A DNA stretch of 64,000 bases from Parasphingorhabdus cellanae. GTDB taxonomy: Bacteria; Pseudomonadota; Alphaproteobacteria; Sphingomonadales; Sphingomonadaceae. Of the stretch, positions 34,478-43,573 are shown piece by piece; the stretch's first letter is position 1; each line of letters starts with the position of its first letter. The translations under genes and the position numbers were made by a program. Under the pieces are notes generated by a model. The model did not search any database. It had not been told where the DNA came from and saw nothing but the letters and a program-made list of their open reading frames with translations. The stretch spans positions 3,462,001-3,526,000 of the forward strand of contig NZ_CP071794.1 of the NCBI RefSeq assembly GCF_017498565.1, written 5' to 3'.

Positions 34478-35464
34478 ATGCCGGTAATTGACGTTCATAC
34501 TCATATGATCAGCCAGCCTTGGCTTGATCTTTTGCACCAACATGGTGGTCCGAAATATAGCATTGGCGAGACAGCAGCTGGCCAAGAAACTATATTTATG
34601 AATGGCGCGCCATTCATGACTTTGTTTCCCGAAATGCTAGATTTCGATAAGCGGATTGAAAATATGGACAAGGCCAAGGTTGATATGGCTGTTGTTTCAC
34701 TGACTTGTCCGAGCGCATATTGGGGTGGGGAAGATATTAGCGATCAAGCTGCATTAACGATGAACAATGTTATGGCGGAACAACAGGATCGATATCCAGA
34801 CCGACTGAGGTGGTTTGCCACTCTGCCCTGGCAATATGCTGATCGTTCCAAGAAAGAATTGGCGCGAGCAATCGAGATGGGGGCGGCGGGAGTATTTGTC
34901 ACAGCAAATATTGATCTGAAAAATCTTACAGCTGAGGAATTCGCACCTATCTGGCAAGCGATAGACGATGCGGGTCTTCCGGTTTTGGTTCATCCAACTG
35001 CGCCACAGGGTTCAGAACAAATGGGTATGGATGAATACGGACTTGTTCCGCCTGTTGGATTCATGTTCGATACCACTTTGGCGATATCGCGTATGATCTT
35101 TGATGGCTTCATTGATCGGTATCCCAATCTTTCGATCATTGCAGCGCATGGCGGGGCAACTCTTCCATATTTGGCAGGAAGGTTGGATCGCTGTCATGAG
35201 ATGATCCCTGCTTGCTCAGAGAAAATCTCGGATAAACCCAGCGAGTATCTCAAGCGTCTATATTATGACAGCGTCGTTTACGAAAAAGAGGCTCTTGATC
35301 TTTGTATTCATGTCGCAGGCGGCCCGGAAAGGGTGATGTATGGGTCCGATTATCCCCATAATATCGGCGATATGTCGGGATGTCTGGCGCGCGTAAATTC
35401 GCTTGGCGGAAACGCGGCGGCGATCATTAAAGGTACAACCGCTGAAAAGCTTTTTGGGATTTAG
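34478..35464 (+). CDS. Amidohydrolase-family decarboxylase (ACMSD-like)
   Basis: The 328-residue TIM-barrel metal-dependent protein has the metal motif DVHTHM at residues 5-10, LVHPTAPQG, AAHGGATLPYL and YGSDYPHNIGD with the metal Asp. Length and motifs match the ACMSD/gamma-resorcylate decarboxylase/LigW group (amidohydrolase_2), which removes CO2 from carboxylated aromatics or ring-cleavage semialdehydes. Next to an aldehyde dehydrogenase and FAA enzymes it could act on a carboxymuconate semialdehyde, or on a carboxylated phenol before cleavage. It starts 6 bases after the FAA stop. Confidence 0.88.
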   Translation: MPVIDVHTHMISQPWLDLLHQHGGPKYSIGETAAGQETIFMNGAPFMTLFPEMLDFDKRIENMDKAKVDMAVVSLTCPSAYWGGEDISDQAALTMNNVMAEQQDRYPDRLRWFATLPWQYADRSKKELARAIEMGAAGVFVTANIDLKNLTAEEFAPIWQAIDDAGLPVLVHPTAPQGSEQMGMDEYGLVPPVGFMFDTTLAISRMIFDGFIDRYPNLSIIAAHGGATLPYLAGRLDRCHEMIPACSEKISDKPSEYLKRLYYDSVVYEKEALDLCIHVAGGPERVMYGSDYPHNIGDMSGCLARVNSLGGNAAAIIKGTTAEKLFGI

Positions 35465-35465
35465 A

Positions 35466-36878
35466 ATGCAACCAAATGTGAAGCTCTATATCGATGGTAA
35501 GCCTGCAGCTGCTCGTGGCATGTTCGAGGTTGTCAATCCTGCTACGGCAGAGCCATTTGCGCAATGCCCGTCTGCAGATTTGCAGATGTTGGACACTGCA
35601 GTGGCTGCCGCGCGGAAAGCCTTTCCCGCTTGGGCCGCCAAGGATATAGAGGATCGCGCAACACTAGTTGAACAAATCGGTGACGCGTTGGAGGCTCGCA
35701 AAGAAGAATTTACGAAGCTCCTTTCTTCAGAACAAGGTAAGCCCGTGCATAGCGGAGCGGTCGGCGAGATTATGGGGGCGCTGGCATGGTTACGTGCCAC
35801 GGCAAAGCTTCGCCCGGCGGTCGATGTTATCAAAGATGATGATGTCAGCTATGTTGAAGTGCGCCGTAAACCTCTAGGGGTTGTTGCGTCCATCACGCCA
35901 TGGAACCATCCTGTGATGATAGCGATATGGCATGTTATTCCAGCATTAATTGCCGGGAATACTGTGGTTATCAAACCGTCATCCATGACACCTCTTACCA
36001 CGCTTTTGCTCGCTGAACTTGCCAATGAAATATTGCCTGCAGGCGTCGTCAATTCGGTAGCAGGAGAAGGAGGATTGGGGCAGGCTATAAGCAGCCATCC
36101 CGGCATTGATAAAATCGTCTTTACTGGTTCCACCCCAACAGGGCGGCATATCATGGAAAGCGCTGCTGCAAATTTAAAGCGGCTTACACTTGAGCTTGGC
36201 GGCAATGATGCAGCGATCGTTCTGGCTGATGCTGATGTCGATGCAATTGCTCCAAAGATTTTTGCTAAGACATTCGGTAACAGCGGCCAAACATGTGCGG
36301 CCTTAAAGCGGCTTTATGTGCACGATAGCATTCATGACGCATTGGCAGATCGCCTTGCGCAAATGGCCAAAGATGCAAAAATGGGCCCCGGCGACAACCC
36401 AGAAAGCCAGTATGGGCCGATTCAGAATAAGTCACAATTTGATTTTGTCGTCGAACTTGCAGACGATGCACGCAGCCAAGGCGCACAGTTTCTGGCTGGC
36501 GGAAAAGCCGATGATGGCGCAGGATATTTCTATCCATTAACCGTTGTCACGCAAGTTACCGATGGCATGCGTCTGGTGGATGAGGAGCAGTTTGGGCCTA
36601 TTTTGCCGATTATTCGCTATCATGATGTTGAAGACGTCCTTGCGAGGGCAAATGACAATCCAAACGGATTAGGCGGCTCTATATGGTCATCAGACATAGA
36701 TACGGCCACAGCGCTGGCGGCACGTATGGAAACAGGAACAGCCTGGGTCAATGATCATGCTACCATTTCTCCAGACGCGCCTTTTGGGGGTGCGAAGCAG
36801 TCTGGGATCGGCGTAGAGTTTGGACACTACGGGCTTGAGGAATACATGCAGCTGCAAACGATCCGGATTGCTAAATGA
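35466..36878 (+). CDS. NAD(P)-dependent aldehyde dehydrogenase
   Basis: The 470-residue ALDH superfamily enzyme shows the N-terminal LYIDGKPAAARGMFEVVNPA, ITPWNHPVMIAIWHVIPALI, FTGSTPTGRHIM, the general base Glu in LELGGNDAAIV, and the nucleophile Cys in NSGQTCAALKRLY. It may oxidise a ring-cleavage semialdehyde (as in aminomuconate or hydroxymuconate semialdehyde dehydrogenases) or an arylacetaldehyde. ATG 35466 is adjacent to the amidohydrolase stop (35464); an upstream in-frame start would overlap it. It is the last gene of the operon and converges on the next gene with a 5-base gap. Confidence 0.92.
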   Translation: MQPNVKLYIDGKPAAARGMFEVVNPATAEPFAQCPSADLQMLDTAVAAARKAFPAWAAKDIEDRATLVEQIGDALEARKEEFTKLLSSEQGKPVHSGAVGEIMGALAWLRATAKLRPAVDVIKDDDVSYVEVRRKPLGVVASITPWNHPVMIAIWHVIPALIAGNTVVIKPSSMTPLTTLLLAELANEILPAGVVNSVAGEGGLGQAISSHPGIDKIVFTGSTPTGRHIMESAAANLKRLTLELGGNDAAIVLADADVDAIAPKIFAKTFGNSGQTCAALKRLYVHDSIHDALADRLAQMAKDAKMGPGDNPESQYGPIQNKSQFDFVVELADDARSQGAQFLAGGKADDGAGYFYPLTVVTQVTDGMRLVDEEQFGPILPIIRYHDVEDVLARANDNPNGLGGSIWSSDIDTATALAARMETGTAWVNDHATISPDAPFGGAKQSGIGVEFGHYGLEEYMQLQTIRIAK

Positions 36879-36883
36879 CCGGC

Positions 36884-37870
36884 CTAACTTCGCCGGTTGC
36901 CAATATAGTTTCTCAAGATGCCAATTTTTTCAATCTCGATTTCTATGACGTCTCCCGCTTCGAGATAGCGCCCCGTTTCAAACCCGCAGCCATTTCCTGC
37001 CGTACCAGAGCCGAGAATATCGCCAGGGTACAAGGTCTCGTCACGACTTATAAAGGCAATGCATTCGTTGAAGTTGTGTCGCATTCCACTGCTATTGGAA
37101 GTTCCTTGTGTTTCACCATTGATACGACTTGTCATTTGAAGGTTAGTCGGGTCATCTATCTCATCGCGGGTTACAATCCATGGGCCAAAAGCGTTGCCGG
37201 TATCAAAATCCTTACCTTTAGAAGGGCCCATACGGAATTGCTGGTCGCGTACCTGCTCATCCCTCGCGCTAAAATCATTATAGACCGTGTATCCAAAAAT
37301 ATGATCGGCAGCGCTATCAATCGCTATGTCCGCTCCACCCTTTCCAATAATTGCGGCAAATTCCAATTCATAATCCAAAGTTGTGGTAAATCGGGGCCAC
37401 TGGATAGTGCTTTCGTGACCGCTTGCGGTCATCCGGTTGCCCTTAAAATAATAGGGACGCTCGTACCATATCTTCGGAAGATCGTAAGCTCCGCTTCTTT
37501 TATAATCTTGATATGCTTTTTCCGGATCACTTTCTCCGGCTGCGCGGGTACGCATACTGGTTTCCAGTGCCTGAAGACAATGCAGCTCAAAATTTGCAAA
37601 ATCGCGAATGGAATTGGGAACCGGGAGCGGCGCCAGGAAAGTGACATCGCTCATTCCATATCTATGGTCTCCGCGATTATTCGCAATCATATCAGCAATA
37701 TTGGCCAGTGCTTTATCGCCATGTTCGATCAAGGCCAGCATCGAACTGAAGGCCTCATCTTGAGGAGCGCAGGCAGGCAAATCCAGCAGCGTATTATCCT
37801 CCAGCACTGCACACACGCGTTCAGACCCCTCCATGGACGAATCATTAATTTTTACCGTCGAAAGTTTCAT
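36884..37870 (-). CDS. Fumarylacetoacetate hydrolase family protein (second)
   Basis: The 328-residue protein has canonical FAA-family metal ligands: DYELEFAAIIGKGG, FGYTVYNDFSARDEQ and PGDILGSGTAGNG. Upstream is an MKLSTVKINDSSMEGSERVC N-terminal domain like that of FAH-type proteins. The reading frame extends upstream to 38098, but ATG 37870 preceded by AGAGG fits family length. It is divergent from the extradiol dioxygenase (71-base gap), which suggests they act on successive intermediates: ring opening, then hydrolysis or decarboxylation. Confidence 0.9.
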   Translation of the reverse strand: MKLSTVKINDSSMEGSERVCAVLEDNTLLDLPACAPQDEAFSSMLALIEHGDKALANIADMIANNRGDHRYGMSDVTFLAPLPVPNSIRDFANFELHCLQALETSMRTRAAGESDPEKAYQDYKRSGAYDLPKIWYERPYYFKGNRMTASGHESTIQWPRFTTTLDYELEFAAIIGKGGADIAIDSAADHIFGYTVYNDFSARDEQVRDQQFRMGPSKGKDFDTGNAFGPWIVTRDEIDDPTNLQMTSRINGETQGTSNSSGMRHNFNECIAFISRDETLYPGDILGSGTAGNGCGFETGRYLEAGDVIEIEIEKIGILRNYIGNRRS

Positions 37871-37941
37871 ATTAATCCTCTCATTTTCGCCCTTAACTAA
37901 GCCAGCGATATTGAGAAGGGTCAACTTCAGGAGATACAAAA

Positions 37942-38964
37942 ATGGCAAAAATCGTATTGGGAATTGGTTGCGCTCACACACCGCAACTTCACACGATGGC
38001 AAAGGATTGGGATCTGCGCGCAAACCGCGATCGCATAGATGGCATCCCGCTGTGGTGGAAGGGTGAGAAACTTCTCTATGCCGACCTTCTAGAAGCAAGA
38101 AAAAACGAGCATCTGGAGAACGTTCTAGGCATGGAAACCCGTCAGGCTGCTCTGGATGAAAGCTTCAAAGCCATCGATGAACTACACAAGCGATTTGTTG
38201 AAGCAAAGCCAGACGTCGTTGTTATCATTGGAAATGATCAAAAAGAGATTTTTTCTGATATCATTCCCGCCTTTTCCGTGATTGCAACCGATGAGATTGA
38301 AAATTTACCACGGACCAAAGAACAGATTTCTCGCCTGCCCATAGGCATTGATATTGCTGATCATGGCCATTTGCCAGACCAGCCTAAGATCTTTCCAGGT
38401 AATAGGAAAATGGGCGTTCATATAGCTAGAGAACTCGTCCGAGATGCCGGCTTCGATGTCGCGTTATGCCATGAAAAGCCAACCGTAAAGAATGATAAGT
38501 CGTTGCTTTATGGTATGCCACACGCATACGGATTTCTTTATAAAAATGTTATGCGTGATCACGTGGTTCCGCAAATACCGGTCGATGTGAATTGCTGGTA
38601 TTATGAAAATAGTCCTCCTGCTTCACGTTGCTTTGATTTTGGCAAGGCAGTGACCAAAGCAATCGAGAGTTGGGAGGGTGACGAACGCGTTGCTGTCCTA
38701 ACCACTGGCGGATTAACACACTTCGTAGTAGATCGAGTGTGGGATGAGCAGTTTCTGATCGCACTGCAAAACGACGACGAAGATTTTCTACGCGCTATCC
38801 CACAAAATGAACTTATGGCAGGCACGTCTGAATGTAAAAGCTGGATTGCGACTGCTGGTGCAATGAAATCAGCCAAGTTAAAAGCTGAGGTGGTTGATTA
38901 TCAAACATTGATCCGTACAGAGGGTGGGACTGGAAGCTCATGTGCATTTGTAGCCTGGAGTTAG
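37942..38964 (+). CDS. LigB-type (class III) extradiol ring-cleavage dioxygenase
   Basis: The 340-residue single-chain class III extradiol dioxygenase begins KIVLGIGCAHTPQLHTMAKD with the metal His12 and substrate-binding residues. It also has VIIGNDQKEIF, DHGHLPDQPKIFP, PHAYGFLYKNVM and VLTTGGLTHFVVDRVWDEQF typical of LigB. These Fe(II) enzymes open catechols, and in some branches aminophenols, next to the hydroxyl. The substrate is unknown; the neighbours suggest a product needing an aldehyde dehydrogenase and FAA enzymes. CAGGAG precedes the start and a hairpin terminator follows (38985-39015). Confidence 0.9.
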   Translation: MAKIVLGIGCAHTPQLHTMAKDWDLRANRDRIDGIPLWWKGEKLLYADLLEARKNEHLENVLGMETRQAALDESFKAIDELHKRFVEAKPDVVVIIGNDQKEIFSDIIPAFSVIATDEIENLPRTKEQISRLPIGIDIADHGHLPDQPKIFPGNRKMGVHIARELVRDAGFDVALCHEKPTVKNDKSLLYGMPHAYGFLYKNVMRDHVVPQIPVDVNCWYYENSPPASRCFDFGKAVTKAIESWEGDERVAVLTTGGLTHFVVDRVWDEQFLIALQNDDEDFLRAIPQNELMAGTSECKSWIATAGAMKSAKLKAEVVDYQTLIRTEGGTGSSCAFVAWS

Positions 38965-38984
38965 TCTGTTCTCGGTAGGCTGGA

Positions 38985-39015
38985 CTTATGCGCTTCGAGC
39001 GCATAAGCACTTTTT
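38985..39015 (+). terminator. Hairpin terminator after extradiol dioxygenase
   Basis: 10-base perfect stem (CTTATGCGCT and AGCGCATAAG) with a 3-base TCG loop, then CACTTTTT. It lies 20 bases after the dioxygenase stop and 22 before the IclR start, so it may also serve as an attenuator or binding site for that regulator. Confidence 0.7.
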
Positions 39016-39036
39016 CACTTCTACAGAGATAGAGAA

Positions 39037-39771
39037 ATGCAGGAACCTGACGAGCCTAGTGACAATGATCTGTCCACGCCTATAATCAAAAGCGTAGAAG
39101 TCGCAGTTCAGATATTGGATGTGCTTACCGAATCCCAAGGCGTGGTTCGAGTGACGCAGATCGCTAAGCAATTAGGCATGACGAAAGCGCGTATCTCTAG
39201 ACATTTACAGACCCTGACGCACCTGGGGTTAGTAGCAAAAGCTAGAGAGGGCGAAGGTTACGTATTTGGGCGAAAGCTTGTTAAATATGGACGTTCAGCT
39301 AGCTTTTACAATAACATCACTGAAATCGCGAAGCCTCATCTTAAGCGTTTGCATAAGATTACAGGACACACAGCCTTTGTCGCTACTGCGACACAGGCTG
39401 GTGCACTAATTACAGCGGCGGTTCAAAATTCTATGGAGCCTGGTATTATGGTGCAGCCCGGTATGGTATTGCGTTTGCCGACTTCCCCTTCCGCCCGACT
39501 TCTGCACATGCAGAACAATAAAAAGAGTAAGTCGGCTGTTATTGATCGCGTTGCGGAGCTGGGTTTGGATTTCGAGATTGACCCTACCGGAAATGGATTG
39601 GGTGGCGTGGCCGCTCCGGTCTTTGAGCAAGACGGCACTGTCACTGCCGCAATTGGCTTGATCCTGTCGTCTTCACTATTCTTAGAAGATAAGCGTCACG
39701 ATATTTTTGAAGCGGTGAAAGAGGCTGCTACTTCAATCCAGGATGAATATACTAAAGAGTATAATAGCTGA
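39037..39771 (+). CDS. IclR family transcriptional regulator (second)
   Basis: The 244-residue regulator has a winged helix (VRVTQIAKQLGMTKARISRH) and LTHLGLVAKAREGEGYVFGRKLVKYG, followed by the IclR ligand-binding fold (GHTAFVATATQAGALITAAV; GNGLGGVAAPVFEQDGTVTAAIGLIL). It differs clearly from the IclR at 31234, so the two probably sense different compounds or act in opposite directions. It is preceded by a hairpin and followed, after 200 bases, by the operator-bearing perfect hairpin upstream of the TonB receptor. Confidence 0.9.
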   Translation: MQEPDEPSDNDLSTPIIKSVEVAVQILDVLTESQGVVRVTQIAKQLGMTKARISRHLQTLTHLGLVAKAREGEGYVFGRKLVKYGRSASFYNNITEIAKPHLKRLHKITGHTAFVATATQAGALITAAVQNSMEPGIMVQPGMVLRLPTSPSARLLHMQNNKKSKSAVIDRVAELGLDFEIDPTGNGLGGVAAPVFEQDGTVTAAIGLILSSSLFLEDKRHDIFEAVKEAATSIQDEYTKEYNS

Positions 39772-40167
39772 CAGTGAAATTGCAGCAGTGAGTTCTTAAA
39801 AGTAACCAACGTTAGCTCTTGCAATTTGATCATCAGACCTTGTTGAAGCGCACCTTACGTGTTTGATATAAAAGCGATTTTAGCGGACACTGCTGGCGCA
39901 AGAATACTTTGTCCATTTTTGAAGGTTAGAAAGCAAAAATTCAGCCAAAAGTGCTGATTACCAATAGCTATCGGGTATCCATTGAGGAGAAAGTTGCGAG
40001 CACCGCAACTTTCTCCTCAATGGCATTGAAACCCCGCAAATTTTCGTAAAGTCTCACTAAGCGATACGATGTTACGCTAAGCAAGTTACATCTTCATGAA
40101 TTTGAGTACGAATTATTTGCAATTTTTCCGTTAGAAATATTAACGCAACAGGGTGAGGGATAATATC
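39772..40167. other. Intergenic leader of the TonB receptor (396 bases)
   Basis: A/T-rich region holding the 39980-40022 inverted repeat with the GTTGCG-N5-CGCAAC core. Another CGCAAC half-site lies at 40144-40149, 19 bases before the receptor start, beside an AGGG ribosome site. No open frame of merit was seen. Confidence 0.6.
39980..40022. promoter_or_regulatory. Perfect 19-base inverted repeat containing operator GTTGCG-N5-CGCAAC (copy 2)
   Basis: Left arm 39980-39998 and right arm 40004-40022 are exactly complementary with a 5-base AGCAC spacer. The core 39993-40009 is the same 6-5-6 palindrome as at 32084 and 46714. It lies about 145 bases upstream of the TonB receptor start and has no U-run after it, so an operator or mRNA-leader hairpin is more likely than a terminator. 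Confidence 0.8.
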
Positions 40168-42474
40168 ATGGCTTTGACAATATCAAGAGGCAGAAAATTT
40201 CTGTTTTCGGCTGCAACTGTAGGGGTGTGTCTCAATTTATTTATACCACATGCTGTTTTGGCCCAAACGGCATCGGCCACCGCCGACGAGGTCGACGATG
40301 ATCGTGGTGTCCCTACCATTGTTGTTACAGCGGAACGGCGAGAATCCAATTTGCAGGATACTCCAATTGCTATCACCGCTATAGGTGAAGATGAACTGCG
40401 CCAGAAAAACGTAGAATCACTTCTGGATATCGGAGCACTTGCGCCTAACGTATTTGCTGGCAGCCAGACTGGCGGCGGCGGTCAAAATGGCGGTTTCTTT
40501 ATCCGTGGTATCGGCCAGGATCGTCGGAACATAACGTTTGACCAAGGGGTCGGAGTATATGTCGATGGCGTTTTCCAGAGCCGAAGTGATGGTGGGTTTT
40601 TAGGTATTATTGATGTTGAGCGTATTGAAGTTTTGCGTGGCCCCCAAGGTACTCTGTTTGGCAAAAATACAATTGGCGGTGCTATTCAATATATCACTAA
40701 TAAACCGTCTGATGATTTGACAGGCTATATCGACGGAACGGTCGGAGAGTTTGATCGAATTGACATCAAGGGTTCTGTTAACGTTCCGTTGTCAGACAGT
40801 GTTTTTGTAAAAGCAACGGGCGGCTGGCTGCAACGTGACGGTTTTATCCGAAGCGAAACAGACGATGTTCGCTTGGGTGACGAGGATTTCAGATATGGGA
40901 AGCTTCAGTTTCGCGCATTGCTGTCAGACGATGTAACTCTCGATATTGCTGCAAGTCGGACTGTTTCGAAGAATAACGGCCGTGCTTTCATTGCTGACCT
41001 GATCGACACAAATGATATTGCCCCTCGGGCTGCGCGAGGAGAGGGGCCTTTTGGCGGGAATGTCCCGCCCAAGCTATTTGCTGTCTATGATGACCGCTTT
41101 GAGAGTGATAGCCCTTATCTTCGGTCCAGTAACTTGCGATCAAGCTATGAGTATAAGGGCTACGATATCTCTGGCACGCTTGATATCGGATTGACCGAAG
41201 CTTTTAATATAAAGCTTATCACGGCCTATATGGACGCTAGTATCGAAGCGCAGTCGGACTGGGATGCATCTCCTGTCAGGGTTTTTGATGTTACCGATAC
41301 CAGTCAACTGGACCAGTTCTCTCAGGAAATTCAATTCTCTGGCAGGCTTTTTGATGGACGCTTGAATTACGTTTCGGGATTATACTATTTACGTGAAACC
41401 CCAACAACGTTGCAATCGCTTGATGCTGCTTTTACAGCTAGGACTGGCAATTTCCCTAATCCACGTTTCCGAGCGCAAGCACAAAAAGTCGATAGCTATG
41501 CGGCTTTTGTACAAGCAACGATGGAATTTACGGACGCTTTTTCTGTGACTGCCGGTTTGCGCTACAGTTTGGATGAGAAGTCACTTATTACCGGAACTCT
41601 CCTAAACGACCCGGTGACTGGTGCTGCGGGAGACTTCGGGTTCAGGGCATCGGGTAGCGACAGCTGGAGCGATTTTTCCCCACGGTTGGCGCTGCAATAT
41701 CAGATCACACCAGAAGTCATGGCTTATGCGTCAGTCACCAAAGGCTTCCGTAGTGGCGGCATTAATACAGCATTTTCGCCAATTCGAGGCGCCGTCATTG
41801 ATTCAACCGATCTTTCTCAACAAACTTATGATCCAGAAACTGTCTGGAGTTATGAAGCTGGTTTGCGAACAGATCTGTTTGATAGGCGTGCGCGCGTGAA
41901 CCTGACAGGCTTTTATGCGGATTATGAAGATCAACAGCTGACTTTCTTTAACGATGTACTTAACTTTTCTCTAATTCAGAATGCAGCATCGTCTTACCGA
42001 CTTGGAGGAGAGCTTGAGGTTCAACTTTATCCTGTCGAGGGGTTGGCTCTGTCGGGTAATCTGGGTTATCTTAAGGCACGGTACAGCGACGTTGGAGATG
42101 CGGTAGGCTTGACCAATGACTCAATCGTACCGCGGTCGCCGAAATGGACTTATAGCTTAAGTGCAAGCTATGAGATACCGATTGGCGATGGTAGTCTGGT
42201 CCCAAGCACAAGCTGGAATTATCGTTCAAGGCAGTCGACGACGTCGACGGATGGTAATACAGTTCTATTGGATGGCTATGGTTTGTTGACCGCGCGCTTA
42301 CAATATAACGCGCCGGGCGACCTTTTTAGCATTGCGGCTTTCGCGACTAACCTAACGGACAAACAATATTTCATCGGCGGCATCGATTTTGCTAATGAGA
42401 CTTTCATTGGCGTTCGTCAATTGGATGTGGGCCGTCCCAGAGAATTTGGCGTCAACTTACGTTTCAATTTCTAA
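40168..42474 (+). CDS. TonB-dependent receptor
   Basis: The 768-residue outer-membrane receptor has a signal peptide ending near ALAQT and a TonB-box-like VPTIVVTAERRE. The plug domain contains QDTPIAITAIGEDEL, GGFFIRGIGQDRRN and VERIEVLRGPQGTLFGKN, followed by a 22-strand barrel ending in aromatic FNF. It belongs to the large sphingomonad group used for uptake of aromatic or other non-siderophore substrates. ATG 40168 is preferred over GTG 40153 because a GAGGGA ribosome site precedes it. A strong terminator follows (42519-42560). The perfect hairpin/operator upstream suggests it belongs to the IclR regulon. Confidence 0.92.
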   Translation: MALTISRGRKFLFSAATVGVCLNLFIPHAVLAQTASATADEVDDDRGVPTIVVTAERRESNLQDTPIAITAIGEDELRQKNVESLLDIGALAPNVFAGSQTGGGGQNGGFFIRGIGQDRRNITFDQGVGVYVDGVFQSRSDGGFLGIIDVERIEVLRGPQGTLFGKNTIGGAIQYITNKPSDDLTGYIDGTVGEFDRIDIKGSVNVPLSDSVFVKATGGWLQRDGFIRSETDDVRLGDEDFRYGKLQFRALLSDDVTLDIAASRTVSKNNGRAFIADLIDTNDIAPRAARGEGPFGGNVPPKLFAVYDDRFESDSPYLRSSNLRSSYEYKGYDISGTLDIGLTEAFNIKLITAYMDASIEAQSDWDASPVRVFDVTDTSQLDQFSQEIQFSGRLFDGRLNYVSGLYYLRETPTTLQSLDAAFTARTGNFPNPRFRAQAQKVDSYAAFVQATMEFTDAFSVTAGLRYSLDEKSLITGTLLNDPVTGAAGDFGFRASGSDSWSDFSPRLALQYQITPEVMAYASVTKGFRSGGINTAFSPIRGAVIDSTDLSQQTYDPETVWSYEAGLRTDLFDRRARVNLTGFYADYEDQQLTFFNDVLNFSLIQNAASSYRLGGELEVQLYPVEGLALSGNLGYLKARYSDVGDAVGLTNDSIVPRSPKWTYSLSASYEIPIGDGSLVPSTSWNYRSRQSTTSTDGNTVLLDGYGLLTARLQYNAPGDLFSIAAFATNLTDKQYFIGGIDFANETFIGVRQLDVGRPREFGVNLRFNF

Positions 42475-42518
42475 GCGAATTGAAACTGCATTTTCGTCTG
42501 CATTTAAATATGCAGTTT

Positions 42519-42560
42519 GCTCCAGTTTGTCTCGGGGGACAAACTGGAGCTTTAGTTTTT
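42519..42560 (+). terminator. Rho-independent terminator after TonB receptor
   Basis: 13-base perfect stem (GCTCCAGTTTGTC and GACAAACTGGAGC) with a 6-base loop, followed by TTTAGTTTTT. It is placed 44 bases after the receptor stop and upstream of the MBL gene, so the two may be separate transcripts or partly read through. Confidence 0.88.
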
Positions 42561-42592
42561 ATGCTACCTTTTTCAGATATAAGGATTAGAAT

Positions 42593-43456
42593 ATGTCTCT
42601 TAAAAAGCTGGTATTGACCCTATTGTTTGCGGCCGTCCCTTTTGGGAGCATTAATAGCCAAACAGTGTCAGCTTCCAAAGCAGACCGTGATCAGGTAGCG
42701 ATATCTCGTCTTGATTGCGGAAGGGTTCAAGTCAACAAAGGGCTGATGTTCTCGGACAGTTATGATTACGATGGGCAGACATTTCGTCTGGTTGAAAGCT
42801 GTTACCTAGTTCGTCATGGCAACAAGTATCTTTTATGGGATACGGGTTTTCCGATCACAGATCTCGGGAAAAAGCTCGTTAAAGGACCACCTCTATCTCA
42901 TGCTTTGGATATAACCATTGAAGAACAATTGGCGTTGGGCAACATCAAGCCATCAGACATAAATTATATCGGAATTAGTCACTACCACCCTGACCATAGT
43001 GGTCAGGCGCAATTTTTCCCGAAAGCGACACTGTTGATGGGGCAGCAAGATTGGCAGTCAGTATCGAGTGCCAATCCACCGCGGATATCATCTCCTGAAG
43101 ATTTTGCGCATTGGATTTCCGGTGATGGTAAAGTTGAACCTGTAGCACGTAATCATGATGTGTTTGGAGATGGCAGTGTCATGATTCTAGCGACACCAGG
43201 CCATACGCGAGGTCATCGCAGTCTTTTGGTTAGATTATCTAGCGGGAGGCATATAATTTTGACTGGTGATGCCGCTCATCGCCGTGAAAATTATACAGAG
43301 CGCCGCGTCCCAACATTCAATGCTGATCGCGCTGATACTTTAGCGTCCCTTGACCTTTTGCAAAAAATGGAAACGGCTTTGAACGCAGTCGTTGTAGTTC
43401 AACATGAACCGGCGGATGTACCCAAACTTGCGGCATTTCCAGAGTGGAGTGAGTAG
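42593..43456 (+). CDS. Secreted MBL-fold hydrolase (AttM/N-acyl homoserine lactonase-like)
   Basis: The 287-residue protein has a signal peptide (KKLVLTLLFAAVPFGSINSQ). The metallo-beta-lactamase motif is complete: GISHYHPDHSGQAQFFP (HxHxDH), GHTRGHRSLLV and LTGDAAHRRENYT, with a final HEP. The arrangement with VRHGNKYLLWDTGFP matches the AttM/AiiA lactonase group. In a catabolic cluster it more likely opens a lactone or ester of the growth substrate in the periplasm than quenches signals. AAGGA precedes the ATG. Confidence 0.88.
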   Translation: MSLKKLVLTLLFAAVPFGSINSQTVSASKADRDQVAISRLDCGRVQVNKGLMFSDSYDYDGQTFRLVESCYLVRHGNKYLLWDTGFPITDLGKKLVKGPPLSHALDITIEEQLALGNIKPSDINYIGISHYHPDHSGQAQFFPKATLLMGQQDWQSVSSANPPRISSPEDFAHWISGDGKVEPVARNHDVFGDGSVMILATPGHTRGHRSLLVRLSSGRHIILTGDAAHRRENYTERRVPTFNADRADTLASLDLLQKMETALNAVVVVQHEPADVPKLAAFPEWSE

Positions 43457-43573
43457 AATACTCGCTAGTTTTTGCCGAAAATAGAACACACACACTTTAG
43501 ACACATGCGTTATTAAATAGGAATTGGCTATGAGTGTGCGGTAATTCCGTGCGGTGGCAATCTTCTGGCCAAA

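Noticed and set aside
36875..37900. Long plus-strand open frame (341 codons) opposite the second FAA-family gene
   Set aside because: The minus strand encodes a recognisable FAA-fold protein with metal ligands; the plus frame has no family resemblance and starts inside the ALDH end.
39980..40022. Rho-independent terminator of the second IclR gene
   Set aside because: Perfect stem but no U-run on either side, over 200 bases after the stop, and the core equals the shared operator.
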